A DNA stretch of 64,000 bases from Bradyrhizobium arachidis (GTDB lineage Bacteria > Pseudomonadota > Alphaproteobacteria > Rhizobiales > Xanthobacteraceae), in contig NZ_CP077970.1 in assembly GCF_024758505.1 (NCBI RefSeq), positions 5,394,001 through 5,458,000 of the forward strand, given 5' to 3'. A program made the position numbers and the translations under genes. Under the pieces are notes generated by a model that did not search any database, was not told the DNA's origin, and saw only the letters and a program-made list of their open reading frames with translations. Positions 1 to 9,321 of this stretch are shown in pieces (position 1 is the stretch's first letter; the number at the start of each line of letters is the position of its first letter).

Positions 1-2
1 TG

Positions 3-1028
3 CTGTTCTCGGGCGCCCGCATCGTCATCCTGGACGAGCCGACCTCCGCCCTCTCCCCGCCCGAGGTCGAACGCCTGTTCGCGACGCTGCGGCGGCTACG
101 CGATGAGGGCACCGGCATCGTCTTCATCTCGCATTTCATCGAGGACATCCTTCGCGTGTCCGACACGGTCACCGTATTCCGCAACGGTCGAAAGGTCGCA
201 GAGACCGCATCAGCGGCCACCACCAAGGGCGCGCTGATCGAGGCAATGATCGGGCGCGGCGGCGAGGCCCTGGAGCACAGCTATACCGACGACCTCAGCC
301 TGCCGAAGCCGAGCGACGGCCCGGTGGTTCTGAAGGTCGACCAGTTGTCGCTCGCCCGCAGCCTGCAGGACGTCTCGTTCGAGGCGCGCTCCGGCGAGGT
401 GCTGGGCATCTACGGCTTCATGGGCTGCGGCCAGCAGGAATTGTCCCGCATCCTGTTCGGCAAGCTGAAGCCGGACAGCGGCGCGCTCATCGTGGACGGC
501 GCAGCCAAGAGCTTTGCCAGCACGGCGGCGGCACGTCGCGCCGGCGTGGCGCTGGTGCCCGAGAGCCGGCGCGCAATGCTGTTCCACCAGGAGCCGGTCT
601 ACAAGAACGTCTCGATCAGCATCTTGGACCGCATCTCCGCCCTCCTGCTCAAGCCGGCGCGCGAGCGGGAGATCGCAAAACGCCAGGTCGAGCAGTTGCA
701 GATCAGGCCGCCGGTCGTCAGTCTCGACCTCGGCATGCTCTCGGGCGGCAACCAGCAGAAGGTCGCGCTGGCGAAATGGCTGACCTATCCGCCAAAACTA
801 TTGGTTCTCTGCGAGCCGACGCGCGGCATGGACGTCGGCGCCAAGAACGACGTCATCAACATCGTGCGCGATCTCCGCGCCAAGGGGCTGGCGATCATCG
901 TCCTGTCGACGGAGCCGGAGACGGTGCTGTCGCTGGCCGACCGCATCCTCGTGCTCAAGCGCGGCGCGGTGGTGCGGGAATTCACCAACGAACCGGTCAG
1001 CAAAGACCGCCTGCTGGAGGCGGCGTGA
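3..1028 (+). CDS. Sugar ABC transporter ATP-binding protein, 5'-truncated by the window
   Basis: This is the ATPase of a carbohydrate importer of the CUT2 (ribose/xylose-type) family, which carries two nucleotide-binding domains on one chain. The window opens inside the first domain: the Walker B stretch ILDEPTSAL is read in frame from base 3, so the true start lies upstream and the ATG at 156 is internal. The second domain follows, with a relaxed Walker A (GFMGCGQQE, no lysine, as is usual in the second domain of RbsA/MglA relatives), signature LSGGNQQK and Walker B LLVLCEPTRG. 341 residues are visible. The permease gene begins 12 bp downstream, so the two are one operon. The substrate cannot be told from what is present. 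Confidence 0.93.
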   Translation: MFSGARIVILDEPTSALSPPEVERLFATLRRLRDEGTGIVFISHFIEDILRVSDTVTVFRNGRKVAETASAATTKGALIEAMIGRGGEALEHSYTDDLSLPKPSDGPVVLKVDQLSLARSLQDVSFEARSGEVLGIYGFMGCGQQELSRILFGKLKPDSGALIVDGAAKSFASTAAARRAGVALVPESRRAMLFHQEPVYKNVSISILDRISALLLKPAREREIAKRQVEQLQIRPPVVSLDLGMLSGGNQQKVALAKWLTYPPKLLVLCEPTRGMDVGAKNDVINIVRDLRAKGLAIIVLSTEPETVLSLADRILVLKRGAVVREFTNEPVSKDRLLEAA

Positions 1029-1040
1029 CGGAGAAGCACA

Positions 1041-2069
1041 ATGGCGAGCAGTGAGACGGCTTTGGCTGCGGATCGCAAGGCGCGCGGCATCGGCCCGTTC
1101 CTGCGCTCGCAGATGCGCAACATCGCGCCGTTCCTGACCCTGATCTTCCTGAGCCTCTTCTTCGCCTTCGCGAGCCCCTCCTTTGCGACGCTGGACAATC
1201 TCGGCAACATCCTGACCCAGGTGTCGGTGACAGGCATCATCGCCGTCGGCCTCACCTTCGTGATCCTGTGCGCTGAAATCGATCTCTCGATCGCCAGCAT
1301 CGCCAACGTCACCGGTATTGCGGTGGCCTACTTCACGCTGCAGGAATCCTACGTCAACATCGCCAACGTGCCCCTCCCCGGCGCGGTCGCAATCATCCTG
1401 TCGATCCTGCTCTGTGCGCTGCTCGGCCTGGTCAACGCGCTGGGGCTGACCGTGATCGGCATCCCCTCCTTCATCATGACGCTGGCGATGATGCAGATCG
1501 CGGCCGGCATCTCGGCCATGCTGGTGCGCGGGCAAATCGCCTACAAGGTGCCTAGCCTGATCACGACGCTCGGCTCCGGCTCGATCGGCGGCATCCCCTG
1601 GATCGTCATCGTCGCGGCCATCATGCTGCTCGCAGGGCACCTCGTGCTGACCTACACGCGCTTCGGCCGCTACGTCTACATGGTCGGCGGCAACCGCGAG
1701 GCGGCCGAATATTCCGGCCTCAACGTCAAGCTGATCCTCGGCGCCGTCATGGTGATCTCGGCGGTCTGCTCAGGGATCGGCGGCATGCTCGGCGTCGCCC
1801 ATTTTGGCAGCGCGCAGCAGAACGAGTTCGACACCTATCTCCTGGATTCCATCGCAGCTGTGGTGGTCGGCGGCACCAGCCTGTTCGGCGGCCGCGGCGG
1901 CATAGGCAACACCATCGTCGGCCTGTTCGTGCTGGGAGTGCTCAACAACGGCCTCGACCACGTCAATATCGACAGCTTCCTGAAGATCCTGATCCGCGGC
2001 CTGATCCTGCTCGCCGCCCTCGTGATCAACGTCTATGCGCAGCGGCTGCGGGAGAAGACGGCGGAGTAG
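1041..2069 (+). CDS. Sugar ABC transporter permease (RbsC-like)
   Basis: Inner-membrane permease of 342 residues pairing with the upstream ATPase. It has the RbsC/XylH layout: a hydrophilic N-terminus, then about eight to ten hydrophobic segments from residue 25 on, and the family stretches IGIPSFIMTL, GRYVYMVGGN and the GGTSLFGG loop that contacts the ATPase. It starts 12 bp after the ATPase stop, with a purine-rich stretch (GGAGAAG) just upstream. The periplasmic binding protein is not in the window and presumably lies to the left. Family assignment is firm; ribose, xylose or another sugar cannot be separated by eye. Confidence 0.93.
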   Translation: MASSETALAADRKARGIGPFLRSQMRNIAPFLTLIFLSLFFAFASPSFATLDNLGNILTQVSVTGIIAVGLTFVILCAEIDLSIASIANVTGIAVAYFTLQESYVNIANVPLPGAVAIILSILLCALLGLVNALGLTVIGIPSFIMTLAMMQIAAGISAMLVRGQIAYKVPSLITTLGSGSIGGIPWIVIVAAIMLLAGHLVLTYTRFGRYVYMVGGNREAAEYSGLNVKLILGAVMVISAVCSGIGGMLGVAHFGSAQQNEFDTYLLDSIAAVVVGGTSLFGGRGGIGNTIVGLFVLGVLNNGLDHVNIDSFLKILIRGLILLAALVINVYAQRLREKTAE

Positions 2070-2084
2070 GCACCTCACCGCATC

Positions 2085-2107
2085 GAAAACAACCCCATGC
2101 AAAGTAG
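2085..2107. repeat. Short dispersed intergenic repeat, copy 1
   Basis: A 23-bp stretch with core AACAACCCCATGC followed by an AGTAG end, lying just after the ABC permease stop. A near-identical copy (two mismatches by eye) lies at 39847-39869, also downstream of a gene. Two copies this long in 64 kb are unlikely by chance, so it looks like a genome-wide short repeat. Function unknown. Confidence 0.6.
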
Positions 2108-2216
2108 AAAACGCTCGCAAATCTGGCCCGGGACGGCCTGAGGAGGGCGGAGCAAAAAGCAGGTGCGGTGCCCCGCGACAGGCGCGCCACGTCCGTCGTT
2201 CTGCTATAATGTCGCT

Positions 2217-5006
2217 ATGACGATCGGGATTTCCGGACCCGAACGGAAGGCACCAGCGCGAAGCGCTCGGGTGGGATTCATCCTCGCAGCCATCGTCGTC
2301 GCAATCGGCTTGTTCCTGCTCGCTCTCGTCGGCGACATCCTGGTCGACTGGATGTGGTTAACCTCGATCGGCTACAATCAGGTCTTCTGGACCACGACCG
2401 GCGCGAAAGCCGCCGTGTTCCTCGTTGTCTTCGCGGTGACCGCTACCGTGTTGTGGACAAACGCGCGCTTTGCCCTTGGCCTCGCCGGGCGCCGAGGCCG
2501 GTTGCCTGCGGCCTTCGACCCGACGCTTGCGGCCGCCGCAGCCCCCCCCGATCCGCTGGCATTCCTGCGCGAGCGACTGCCGTGGCGCATTGCGATCGCC
2601 GCGAGTAGCGGCCTCCTCGCTGTGTTCGTCGCCTGGGGCGAGGTCGGCAATTGGAGCACTCTGCTGCGCTTCATCTATCAGGTGCCCTACGGCAGCAACG
2701 ATCCCTTGTACGACAAGGATATCGGCTTCTACCTCTTTTCCCTGCCCGCCTTTGTGGCCATCAAGAATTGGGCATTGCTGACGCTCATCATGAGCGCACT
2801 GCTTGCCGGATTTATCTACTGGGCGCACGGCGACATCGAGGACCGGGCGCAACGAATGTCGCCGGCAGCGATCTCCCACGGTTCGGCTCTTCTCGGCCTT
2901 TTCTTTGGCGTGAAGGCCTGGTCCTACAGTCTCGACCGCTATCTTCTGCTGTACGGCGATAACGGCGTGGTGGTCGGTGCCGGCTTCACCGACGTGAACG
3001 TGGAATTGCCGGTCCTGTGGCTTCTGATCGCGCTGTCGATCGTCGCCGCTTTGGCGGCAGGGACGAACCTGTGGGTGCGTACCTACCGCCTTCCCACCGC
3101 CGCGATTGTGCTGCTGTTCGGCGGCGCCTTGCTGCTGTCAGGCATCGTCCCCGCGGTATTTCAGCGCTTCTACGTCGGGCCGAACGAGCTGGAGTGGGAG
3201 CGGCCCTACATCGAACGCAACATCGCCCTGACCCGCGAGGCCTACAATCTCAATCGGATCGTACCGAAGCCTTTCCCTGCGGAACAGAACCTGAGCTTCA
3301 GGACACTCGAGGCCAACAAGGCCACGATCGACAATATAAGACTATGGGATTGGCAACCATTAGCCGACACCTACGCGCAACTGCAGGAGATTCGCACCTA
3401 CTACAAAGTGCGCAACCTCGATGTCGATCGCTACTGGTTTGGCGACACCTACCAGAGCGTGATGATCTCGGCGCGCGAGCTGAATTCCGCGCTGCTACCT
3501 CCCAATGCGCAGACCTGGGTCAACCGCCACATCCTGTTCACCCACGGCAATGGCGCGGTGATGAGTCCGGTCACCCAGAAGAGCGGTGAAGGGCTCCCGC
3601 TTCTCTATCTGCACGATATTCCTCCGGTTGCACACGGAGGTCCCGCTATTCGCGAGCCACGGATCTATTACGGACAGGAGACTAACGACTACGTCGTCGT
3701 CAAGGGAACCGTTCCGGAGTTCGACTATCCAAAGGGGAAGGACAACGCCTACGCAGCCTACGACGGCTCCGGTGGTATCCCGCTGTCGGGGATGCTGAGG
3801 AGACTGATCTTCGCCCACCACTTCAACGACGTAAACCTGCTGCTTTCGGACTACATCGGCGACGACAGCCGGATCATGATCCGGCGCGACATCAAGAAGC
3901 AGGTCGGCACCATCGCCCCGTTCCTCACCCTCGATCACGATCCCTATTTGGTCGTCAGCGAGGGCCGGATGTTCTGGATACAGGACGCCTACACGACGAG
4001 CGAATATTTTCCCTACGCGCAGCCTGCGCCCGGCCACAATCTCAACTATATCAGAAATTCGGTGAAGGTCGTGATCGACGCCTACAACGGCACCGTCGAC
4101 TTTTACCTGATTGATACGGCCGACCCAATCGCCGCGACCTATCAGCGAATCTTCCCCGCCCTGTTCAAGCCGTTCGCGGTCATGCCGCCCGATCTGCAGA
4201 AGCACATTCGCTATCCCGAAGACCTCTTCCTCATCCAGGCGCGGCTTTTCCAGACCTACCACATGGAAGCGGCCGATGTTTTCTATAACCGCGAGGACCT
4301 CTGGCAATTTCCGCGTCAGCCGGCCGGTGACGGCGTCTCTTCAATGGACGGGATTACCGCGATGGCCCCCTACTACATCATCATGCGGCTGCCGGGAGAG
4401 GCGCAAGCCGAGTTCTTCATCATGATCCCGATGGTGCCGAGCCGTCGCGACAACATGATCGCATGGCTCGCCGCGCGCTGCGACGAGCCCGGCTATGGCA
4501 AGCTGGTCGTGTACGAGTTTCCCAAGGAGAAGCTGGTCTACGGACCGTTCCAGATCGAGGCGCGAATTCATCAGAACACGGAGATCTCCCAACAGATATC
4601 GCTGTGGAATCAGATGGGGTCGCGCGTGATCCGGGGAAATTTGCTCGTGATCCCGATCGAGAATTCGATTCTCTACGTGTCGCCGCTGTATTTGCGGGCC
4701 GAGCAAGGACATTTGCCGGAGCTCAAGCGGGTGATTGCCGCCTATGGCGAACACGTCGTCATGAAGGAAACACTTGCCGAGGCCCTGTCGGCACTCTTCG
4801 TGGACGACGGACCTGCGCCGGCGCCGGGTGCGACCGCGGAATCGCCCAGCGAAGGGTCCGCGGCAAGGCGCGCGCAGGAGGCGCTCGATCACTACAATCA
4901 CGCCATGGAGCGGTTGAAAGCCGGCGATTGGACCGGCTTCGGAAAAGAGATCGGCGTGATGCGCGGTATTTTGGAAGACATCCGGCGGCAATCGGGTAGC
5001 CGCTGA
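2217..5006 (+). CDS. UPF0182 family large membrane protein
   Basis: A 929-residue protein of the UPF0182 (COG1615) family, whose function is not established. About seven hydrophobic segments fill the first 330 residues (for example around residues 15-45, 55-80, 125-150, 180-205 and 265-320), followed by a large soluble, presumably extracytoplasmic, domain with family stretches such as ERNIALTREAYNL and YGPFQIEARI. The C-terminal 60 residues look helical and charged. I chose the ATG at 2217, which opens with a short polar stretch before the first membrane segment. An in-frame start at 2163 would add 18 unconvincing residues. It stands alone, between the ABC operon and a pseudogene fragment. 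Confidence 0.88.
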   Translation: MTIGISGPERKAPARSARVGFILAAIVVAIGLFLLALVGDILVDWMWLTSIGYNQVFWTTTGAKAAVFLVVFAVTATVLWTNARFALGLAGRRGRLPAAFDPTLAAAAAPPDPLAFLRERLPWRIAIAASSGLLAVFVAWGEVGNWSTLLRFIYQVPYGSNDPLYDKDIGFYLFSLPAFVAIKNWALLTLIMSALLAGFIYWAHGDIEDRAQRMSPAAISHGSALLGLFFGVKAWSYSLDRYLLLYGDNGVVVGAGFTDVNVELPVLWLLIALSIVAALAAGTNLWVRTYRLPTAAIVLLFGGALLLSGIVPAVFQRFYVGPNELEWERPYIERNIALTREAYNLNRIVPKPFPAEQNLSFRTLEANKATIDNIRLWDWQPLADTYAQLQEIRTYYKVRNLDVDRYWFGDTYQSVMISARELNSALLPPNAQTWVNRHILFTHGNGAVMSPVTQKSGEGLPLLYLHDIPPVAHGGPAIREPRIYYGQETNDYVVVKGTVPEFDYPKGKDNAYAAYDGSGGIPLSGMLRRLIFAHHFNDVNLLLSDYIGDDSRIMIRRDIKKQVGTIAPFLTLDHDPYLVVSEGRMFWIQDAYTTSEYFPYAQPAPGHNLNYIRNSVKVVIDAYNGTVDFYLIDTADPIAATYQRIFPALFKPFAVMPPDLQKHIRYPEDLFLIQARLFQTYHMEAADVFYNREDLWQFPRQPAGDGVSSMDGITAMAPYYIIMRLPGEAQAEFFIMIPMVPSRRDNMIAWLAARCDEPGYGKLVVYEFPKEKLVYGPFQIEARIHQNTEISQQISLWNQMGSRVIRGNLLVIPIENSILYVSPLYLRAEQGHLPELKRVIAAYGEHVVMKETLAEALSALFVDDGPAPAPGATAESPSEGSAARRAQEALDHYNHAMERLKAGDWTGFGKEIGVMRGILEDIRRQSGSR

Positions 5007-5143
5007 GGTGCCCGAGAAACGGTATTTTCTGACTTGCCCGGCGGATCGAGCGGATTGGGAAGGTCGCCCCCTGTCGTCGCGAGCGGTGCATGGCGTAGCT
5101 GGATCGGGGGCGGCTCTATCGATGAGCGCCTGCGCACTGACCA

Positions 5144-5340
5144 CTAGCCTTTCGCAAACTCCGGCATCCAGGAGCGCAGCTCGCGGGCCGCGGCCGTCAC
5201 GCTGGCGACATCGGGAAACTCCGCCGCCTCCACCATCATCATGCGCGCCAGCCGCACAGCCCCCGCCTCGCTGACCGCCGCCTCTCCGAATCCTCGATCA
5301 ACTCGAAATCGATATTGTGCGCGACCCGAAGATGCGGCGG
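5144..5340 (-). pseudogene. Decayed fragment of an mtnK 3' end
   Basis: The minus-strand reading ends with residues closely matching the last 60 of the intact mtnK gene at 9322-10611: both share AVRLARMMMVE and end in a W-x-P-x-FAK motif. At DNA level the match runs to about 5340, where it stops abruptly. Two small indels, near 5283 and 5322, put the upstream part out of frame, so an open frame reaching to 5416 is a chimera of shifted frames. No start or kinase core is present. It is most simply a remnant of a duplicated methylthioribose kinase gene. Left edge is the stop codon; right edge is approximate. Confidence 0.75.
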
Positions 5341-5361
5341 TGGCTGTGATCAAGTCGAACG

Positions 5362-5637
5362 TCAGCGTTTGGGAAGCGACGCCATTACCTCGCCCGCGTC
5401 CCCGTCTTCCAGGCAAGGCGTGACGGTCAACGGAAGTAGATCAGACCATTGGGCGACCCAACGATACATGGCCTTTGGATCACTCGATTCGGAGATCGCA
5501 AATCCCTGACCATTCATGCCATGCCAACGCCCCAACATCTTGACGCCGTCGGGTGGAGCGCCACCGGTTTCCAGGAAGCGCGCGACTGCTGCATTGAAAG
5601 TGCCTTGAGGTACAGACCAAGCAATGATGAATTTCAT
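5362..5637 (-). CDS. DUF3303-type small protein
   Basis: A 91-residue soluble protein starting MKFIIAWSVP, which resembles DUF3303 domain proteins: a short alpha/beta ferredoxin-like fold opening with a beta strand, then a GR-W-H motif (LGRWHGMNGQG) and a DPKAMYRWVAQW helix. The ATG at 5637 has GGGAG eight bases upstream on the minus strand, which decides the start; the longer frame to 5721 has no such site. It has no partner in an operon and lies between the mtnK remnant and the divergent cyclase gene. Function unknown for the family. Confidence 0.78.
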   Translation of the reverse strand: MKFIIAWSVPQGTFNAAVARFLETGGAPPDGVKMLGRWHGMNGQGFAISESSDPKAMYRWVAQWSDLLPLTVTPCLEDGDAGEVMASLPKR

Positions 5638-5861
5638 GCGAGTCTCCCATATTTGCAATTCATGGGTGAATGTCGCGGCTTCGCCGCTTGCGCACGATAG
5701 CGCCTGCAGGTCGGATAACAATGGCGAATGAATGGTCTGCTGATTGTTCGAGGGCGCCGTCCTGGAGGTCGACCAGCGGTGACGGATTGCGACCGTTTGG
5801 CCTCATGTCCCTCGCGACCGGAACCGTGTAGTATCCTTCTGACGCATGACAGAGGCGTGCC

Positions 5862-7631
5862 ATGGCTGGCGAGCGCGTGCAGCGACGGCTAGCGGCAATT
5901 CTAGCGGCCGACATCGCTGGCTATAGCCGACTGATGGGCGCCGACGAAGAGGGCACGCTTGCCCAATTGAAGGCTCATCGCCATGCGCAGCTCGATCCCA
6001 AGATCGAGGAGCACCTGGGACGGATCGTCAAGACGACAGGCGACGGCATGCTGGCTGAGTTCGCTAGCGTGGTCGATGCACTGCGTTGCGCCATCGAGAT
6101 CCAGCGCGGCATGCTCGAGCGCAATGCCGACGTCCCTCTGGAGAGGCGGATCGAGTTCCGTGTCGGCATTAATGTCGGCGATATCATCATCGACGGTGGC
6201 GACATCTATGGCGATGGCGTGAACGTGGCAGCCCGCCTGGAGGGCCTCGCTGAACCGGGTGGGATCTGCGTTTCGGGCCGCGTGCAGGAAGACGCGCGAG
6301 GCAAGCTCGACATCGCCTTTGAGGACGCCGGCGAACAGCAGCTCAAGAACATCGCCTGGCCGGTGCGGGTCTACCGGGTGCGGCTCGGCGGCGAAACAAC
6401 CCAGGTCCGATCGGCCGTCGCACTTCCCTTGGCGCTTCCCGACAAGCCCTCGATCGTCGTCTTGCCGTTCACCAACATGAGCGGAGATTCCGAGCAGGAT
6501 TATTTCGCCGACGGCGTGACCGAGGACATCATCACGGGGCTCTCACGTGCGCGCTGGCTCTTCGTAATAGCGCGGAACTCATCCTTCGCTTACAGGGGGC
6601 GCTCGACCGACGTTAAGCAGGTCGCGCACGAACTCGGTGTGCGCTACGTGCTCGAGGGCAGCATACGCAAGGTTGGGGAGCGCGTACGCATCAGCGCACA
6701 GCTGGCTGAGGGAACCTCCGGAAGACAGCTTTGGGCAAAGCGCTACGATCGCGAACTGTCCGACATATTCGCCATGCAGGACGAGATCACGGAGACGATC
6801 ATCGGCGCGGTCGAGCCGGAGCTCGGAAAGGTCGAGCGCCGGCGCTCGGCCGGCAAGCGTCCGGATAATCTCGACGCCTGGGATCTCTACCAGCGCGGCA
6901 TGTCGCACCTCTATGAATACACCAAGGAGGACCTGCAGCGCGCGCGGCAATATTTTGTCCAGGCAATTGCGAAGGACCCGCAGCTCGGGCCCGCACATTC
7001 CGGGCTCGCCGAGACCTATTACTACGAGGGTGTCTACGGCTTCGCAGAGTCCATTTCGGACAATCGCGAGAAGGCACTCGCACCCGCGCTGCGGGCAGTG
7101 GTACTCGACGCCGAGGATGCTGGCGCGCACTGCACGTTGGGGCGGGCCTACTACATGCGCCGCGCCTATGACGCTGCATTCCGGGAACTGAAGACGGCAT
7201 TGGAGCTGAACCCTTCACTGGCGCTCGCACATTACGGCCTGGGTGCGACACTCCTATTCTCGGGACGCGCAGCGGAGAGCATCCCCCATCTGACCGCGGC
7301 GATACGGCTCAGTCCGCATGATCCGAACATGGGATCATTTTTGGTGCGGCTCGCTGATGCCGCGTATTTTCTGAAGCGCTACGAGGAAGCCGCCGAATGG
7401 GCAATGCGCGCACTGCAGCAGCCGAATTTCCAATGGTCGCGGTACACCGTGCTGATCGCGGCTCTGGCCCAGCTTGGCAGGCTCGACGAGGCCAGGAATT
7501 GCATCGACGAATTGCAGGCCAAGCGACCAAACACGTCAATAGCGTTTGTGCGAGAAACTCACCTGTTCGGCGACACGGCAAGCTTCGCGCACTATCTGGA
7601 TGGCCTCCGCATGGCCGGTCTGCCCGATTGA
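5862..7631 (+). CDS. Class III adenylate cyclase with TolB-like and TPR regions
   Basis: A 589-residue protein likely to make cAMP. Residues 8-180 form a class III cyclase domain with both metal-binding aspartates (D17 in AADIAGYSR, D61 in KTTGDGM), the adenine-selecting pair K57 and D114, and the transition-state pair N121 and R125 (NVAAR). All catalytic positions look intact. Residues about 198-325 form a TolB-N/FlgO-like module (IVVLPFTNMSGD, YVLEGSIRK) common in rhizobial cyclases, and residues about 330-589 are TPR-like helical repeats. There is no membrane segment, so it is probably cytoplasmic and controlled by protein-protein contacts. An AGAGG stretch precedes the ATG. It converges with the GMC oxidoreductase gene. 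Confidence 0.9.
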   Translation: MAGERVQRRLAAILAADIAGYSRLMGADEEGTLAQLKAHRHAQLDPKIEEHLGRIVKTTGDGMLAEFASVVDALRCAIEIQRGMLERNADVPLERRIEFRVGINVGDIIIDGGDIYGDGVNVAARLEGLAEPGGICVSGRVQEDARGKLDIAFEDAGEQQLKNIAWPVRVYRVRLGGETTQVRSAVALPLALPDKPSIVVLPFTNMSGDSEQDYFADGVTEDIITGLSRARWLFVIARNSSFAYRGRSTDVKQVAHELGVRYVLEGSIRKVGERVRISAQLAEGTSGRQLWAKRYDRELSDIFAMQDEITETIIGAVEPELGKVERRRSAGKRPDNLDAWDLYQRGMSHLYEYTKEDLQRARQYFVQAIAKDPQLGPAHSGLAETYYYEGVYGFAESISDNREKALAPALRAVVLDAEDAGAHCTLGRAYYMRRAYDAAFRELKTALELNPSLALAHYGLGATLLFSGRAAESIPHLTAAIRLSPHDPNMGSFLVRLADAAYFLKRYEEAAEWAMRALQQPNFQWSRYTVLIAALAQLGRLDEARNCIDELQAKRPNTSIAFVRETHLFGDTASFAHYLDGLRMAGLPD

Positions 7632-7649
7632 GCGCGCCGCAATCAACTT

Positions 7650-9233
7650 CTATTCCGCTGACGCAACGGCGGGCGTCTCCGCCTTGGGCTTGCGCAGCAT
7701 CATGCGTGCGATGGCCTCGCCGATCACCACGGTGGTGAAGTGGGTGTTGGCGCGGCAGTCTGCCGGCATGATTGACGCGTCGGCGACGCGCAAGCCGGCA
7801 ATACCCTTCACAGTGCCGTCGGGATTGACCACACCGTTGGCGTCGTTGAAGCCCGTCATGCGGCAGGAGCCGGCGGCGTGCTGGATGTCGCCGGTGTCAC
7901 GGCGCAGCACGGCTTCGAGCTCACCGGTCGGCAGCGCCGCCGCTTGCGGCAGCGTCATGTCGGTGTCGGTGAGGCGGATCCAGTCGGCGATTCCGGCGAG
8001 TGCAGGTTGCGTCGTGAGGACGGCGAGCCGCTTGACCGCATCGACCATGCGCAGCATGTCGCGGGGATCGGCCAGCATGTTCTCCTCTACAACGGGGTCG
8101 ACGGAGGGATCGATCGAAGCGAGCTTTAGCGTGCCACGCGAATAAGCGTTGTAGAGACCGGCACCGATCGCACCGGGATTGCCGATGCCGCGATGGTTGA
8201 AGGCGATCAAGATCATGTCGCGCTTGCCGCCGCCGGCGAGGCCTGACGAATAGGTGACGCAGCAATTGGTGTGGCGCGTATCGCGATCGGTTGGGCGCAG
8301 GTCTTCCCGAAGCTGGATGGTGGCACGGAACAGCGGATGATCGAAGTAATCCTTGCCGACCGGCAGATCGCGTTCGACCGCGATGTTCATGGCCCTCAAT
8401 TCATCGCCAGGGCCGATGCCTGAGCGCATCAGGATGGCCGGGCTGTGGATCGCGCCGGCGCACAGCACGATCTCGCGTGCGCTGATCTCCTGCGTGCCCT
8501 GCCCCTCCACATGCACGATGACACCGGTCGCCCGGCCATCCCTGATGACGAGGCGATCGACCAGGGCAAAACCGCGGATCTCCAGATTGGCGCGACCGCG
8601 TATGGGCTCCAGATAGCCTTCGTTGGTGGAGATCCGGCGCAGATTGCGGCTGTTGATGGGATAGCAGGCGACACCCTCGCCGTCCGTTCCGTTGAGGTCC
8701 TCGCACCAGGCATAGCCTGCGGCGAGTGCCGCATCGCGCAAGCCCCGATCGATCGGGCCCCAAGTCTCCGGCGGCGCGCGATAGACCGGCAGTGGCCCGC
8801 CGCGGCCATGGCCGGGTCTGTCGCCGAACTCAAAATCGTCCTCGATCACCGAGAACAGCGGCATCACATCCTTGGCGGACCAGCCGGTGCAGCCGAGCTC
8901 TGCCCATTCATCGAATGCGTCGGCGACGCCGCGGATGGCGATCTGGCCGTTCATCATCGAGGAGCCGCCAAGGCCCTTGCCGCGCCAATAGAAGCGCTGC
9001 TCCTGGCCTGCGATGCGGCGCGCATGCAGGTTGGGCCACTGCCACTTCTCCTGAAACTCGCGCTGGTGAATGATCGGGATCGGATTCGCAGTGGTCACTT
9101 CCCACGGCGCGTCAGCGGCACGCCAGTCGAGGCCGGCTTCCAGCAGCAGCACGCGCTTGCTGGCGACTTCCGAAAGCCTCGCGGCAACCGCGGCGCCGGC
9201 GGAGCCGCCGCCGACGACAATGACATCATACAT
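7650..9233 (-). CDS. GMC family FAD-dependent oxidoreductase
   Basis: A 527-residue flavoenzyme of the glucose-methanol-choline oxidoreductase family, acting on an alcohol substrate that cannot be named here. The N-terminal dinucleotide fold is VVGGGSAGAAVA at residues 6-17, followed by the GMC signature region (GKGLGGSSMMNGQIAIRG). The C-terminal part carries the usual substrate/FAD block with GSCRMTG and NTHFTTVVIGE. The ATG at 9233 places the FAD motif at the extreme N-terminus as usual; a longer frame to 9368 adds residues unlike the family. It lies 88 bp downstream of mtnK on the same strand and may be co-transcribed with it. Confidence 0.9.
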   Translation of the reverse strand: MYDVIVVGGGSAGAAVAARLSEVASKRVLLLEAGLDWRAADAPWEVTTANPIPIIHQREFQEKWQWPNLHARRIAGQEQRFYWRGKGLGGSSMMNGQIAIRGVADAFDEWAELGCTGWSAKDVMPLFSVIEDDFEFGDRPGHGRGGPLPVYRAPPETWGPIDRGLRDAALAAGYAWCEDLNGTDGEGVACYPINSRNLRRISTNEGYLEPIRGRANLEIRGFALVDRLVIRDGRATGVIVHVEGQGTQEISAREIVLCAGAIHSPAILMRSGIGPGDELRAMNIAVERDLPVGKDYFDHPLFRATIQLREDLRPTDRDTRHTNCCVTYSSGLAGGGKRDMILIAFNHRGIGNPGAIGAGLYNAYSRGTLKLASIDPSVDPVVEENMLADPRDMLRMVDAVKRLAVLTTQPALAGIADWIRLTDTDMTLPQAAALPTGELEAVLRRDTGDIQHAAGSCRMTGFNDANGVVNPDGTVKGIAGLRVADASIMPADCRANTHFTTVVIGEAIARMMLRKPKAETPAVASAE

Positions 9234-9321
9234 GTGATTCAAGTCCCGATGGTTTGGCCGGCGCATCAAAGCATGGCTCGGCGCTATCGGGCTAGGGTCG
9301 CACCCGCGCCAGTCAGCCGCA

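Noticed and set aside
2205..2210. TATAAT box just before the UPF0182 gene
   Set aside because: It ends six bases before the ATG, leaving no room for a normal leader, and no -35 element is at the right distance. It could serve a leaderless transcript but I would not annotate it.
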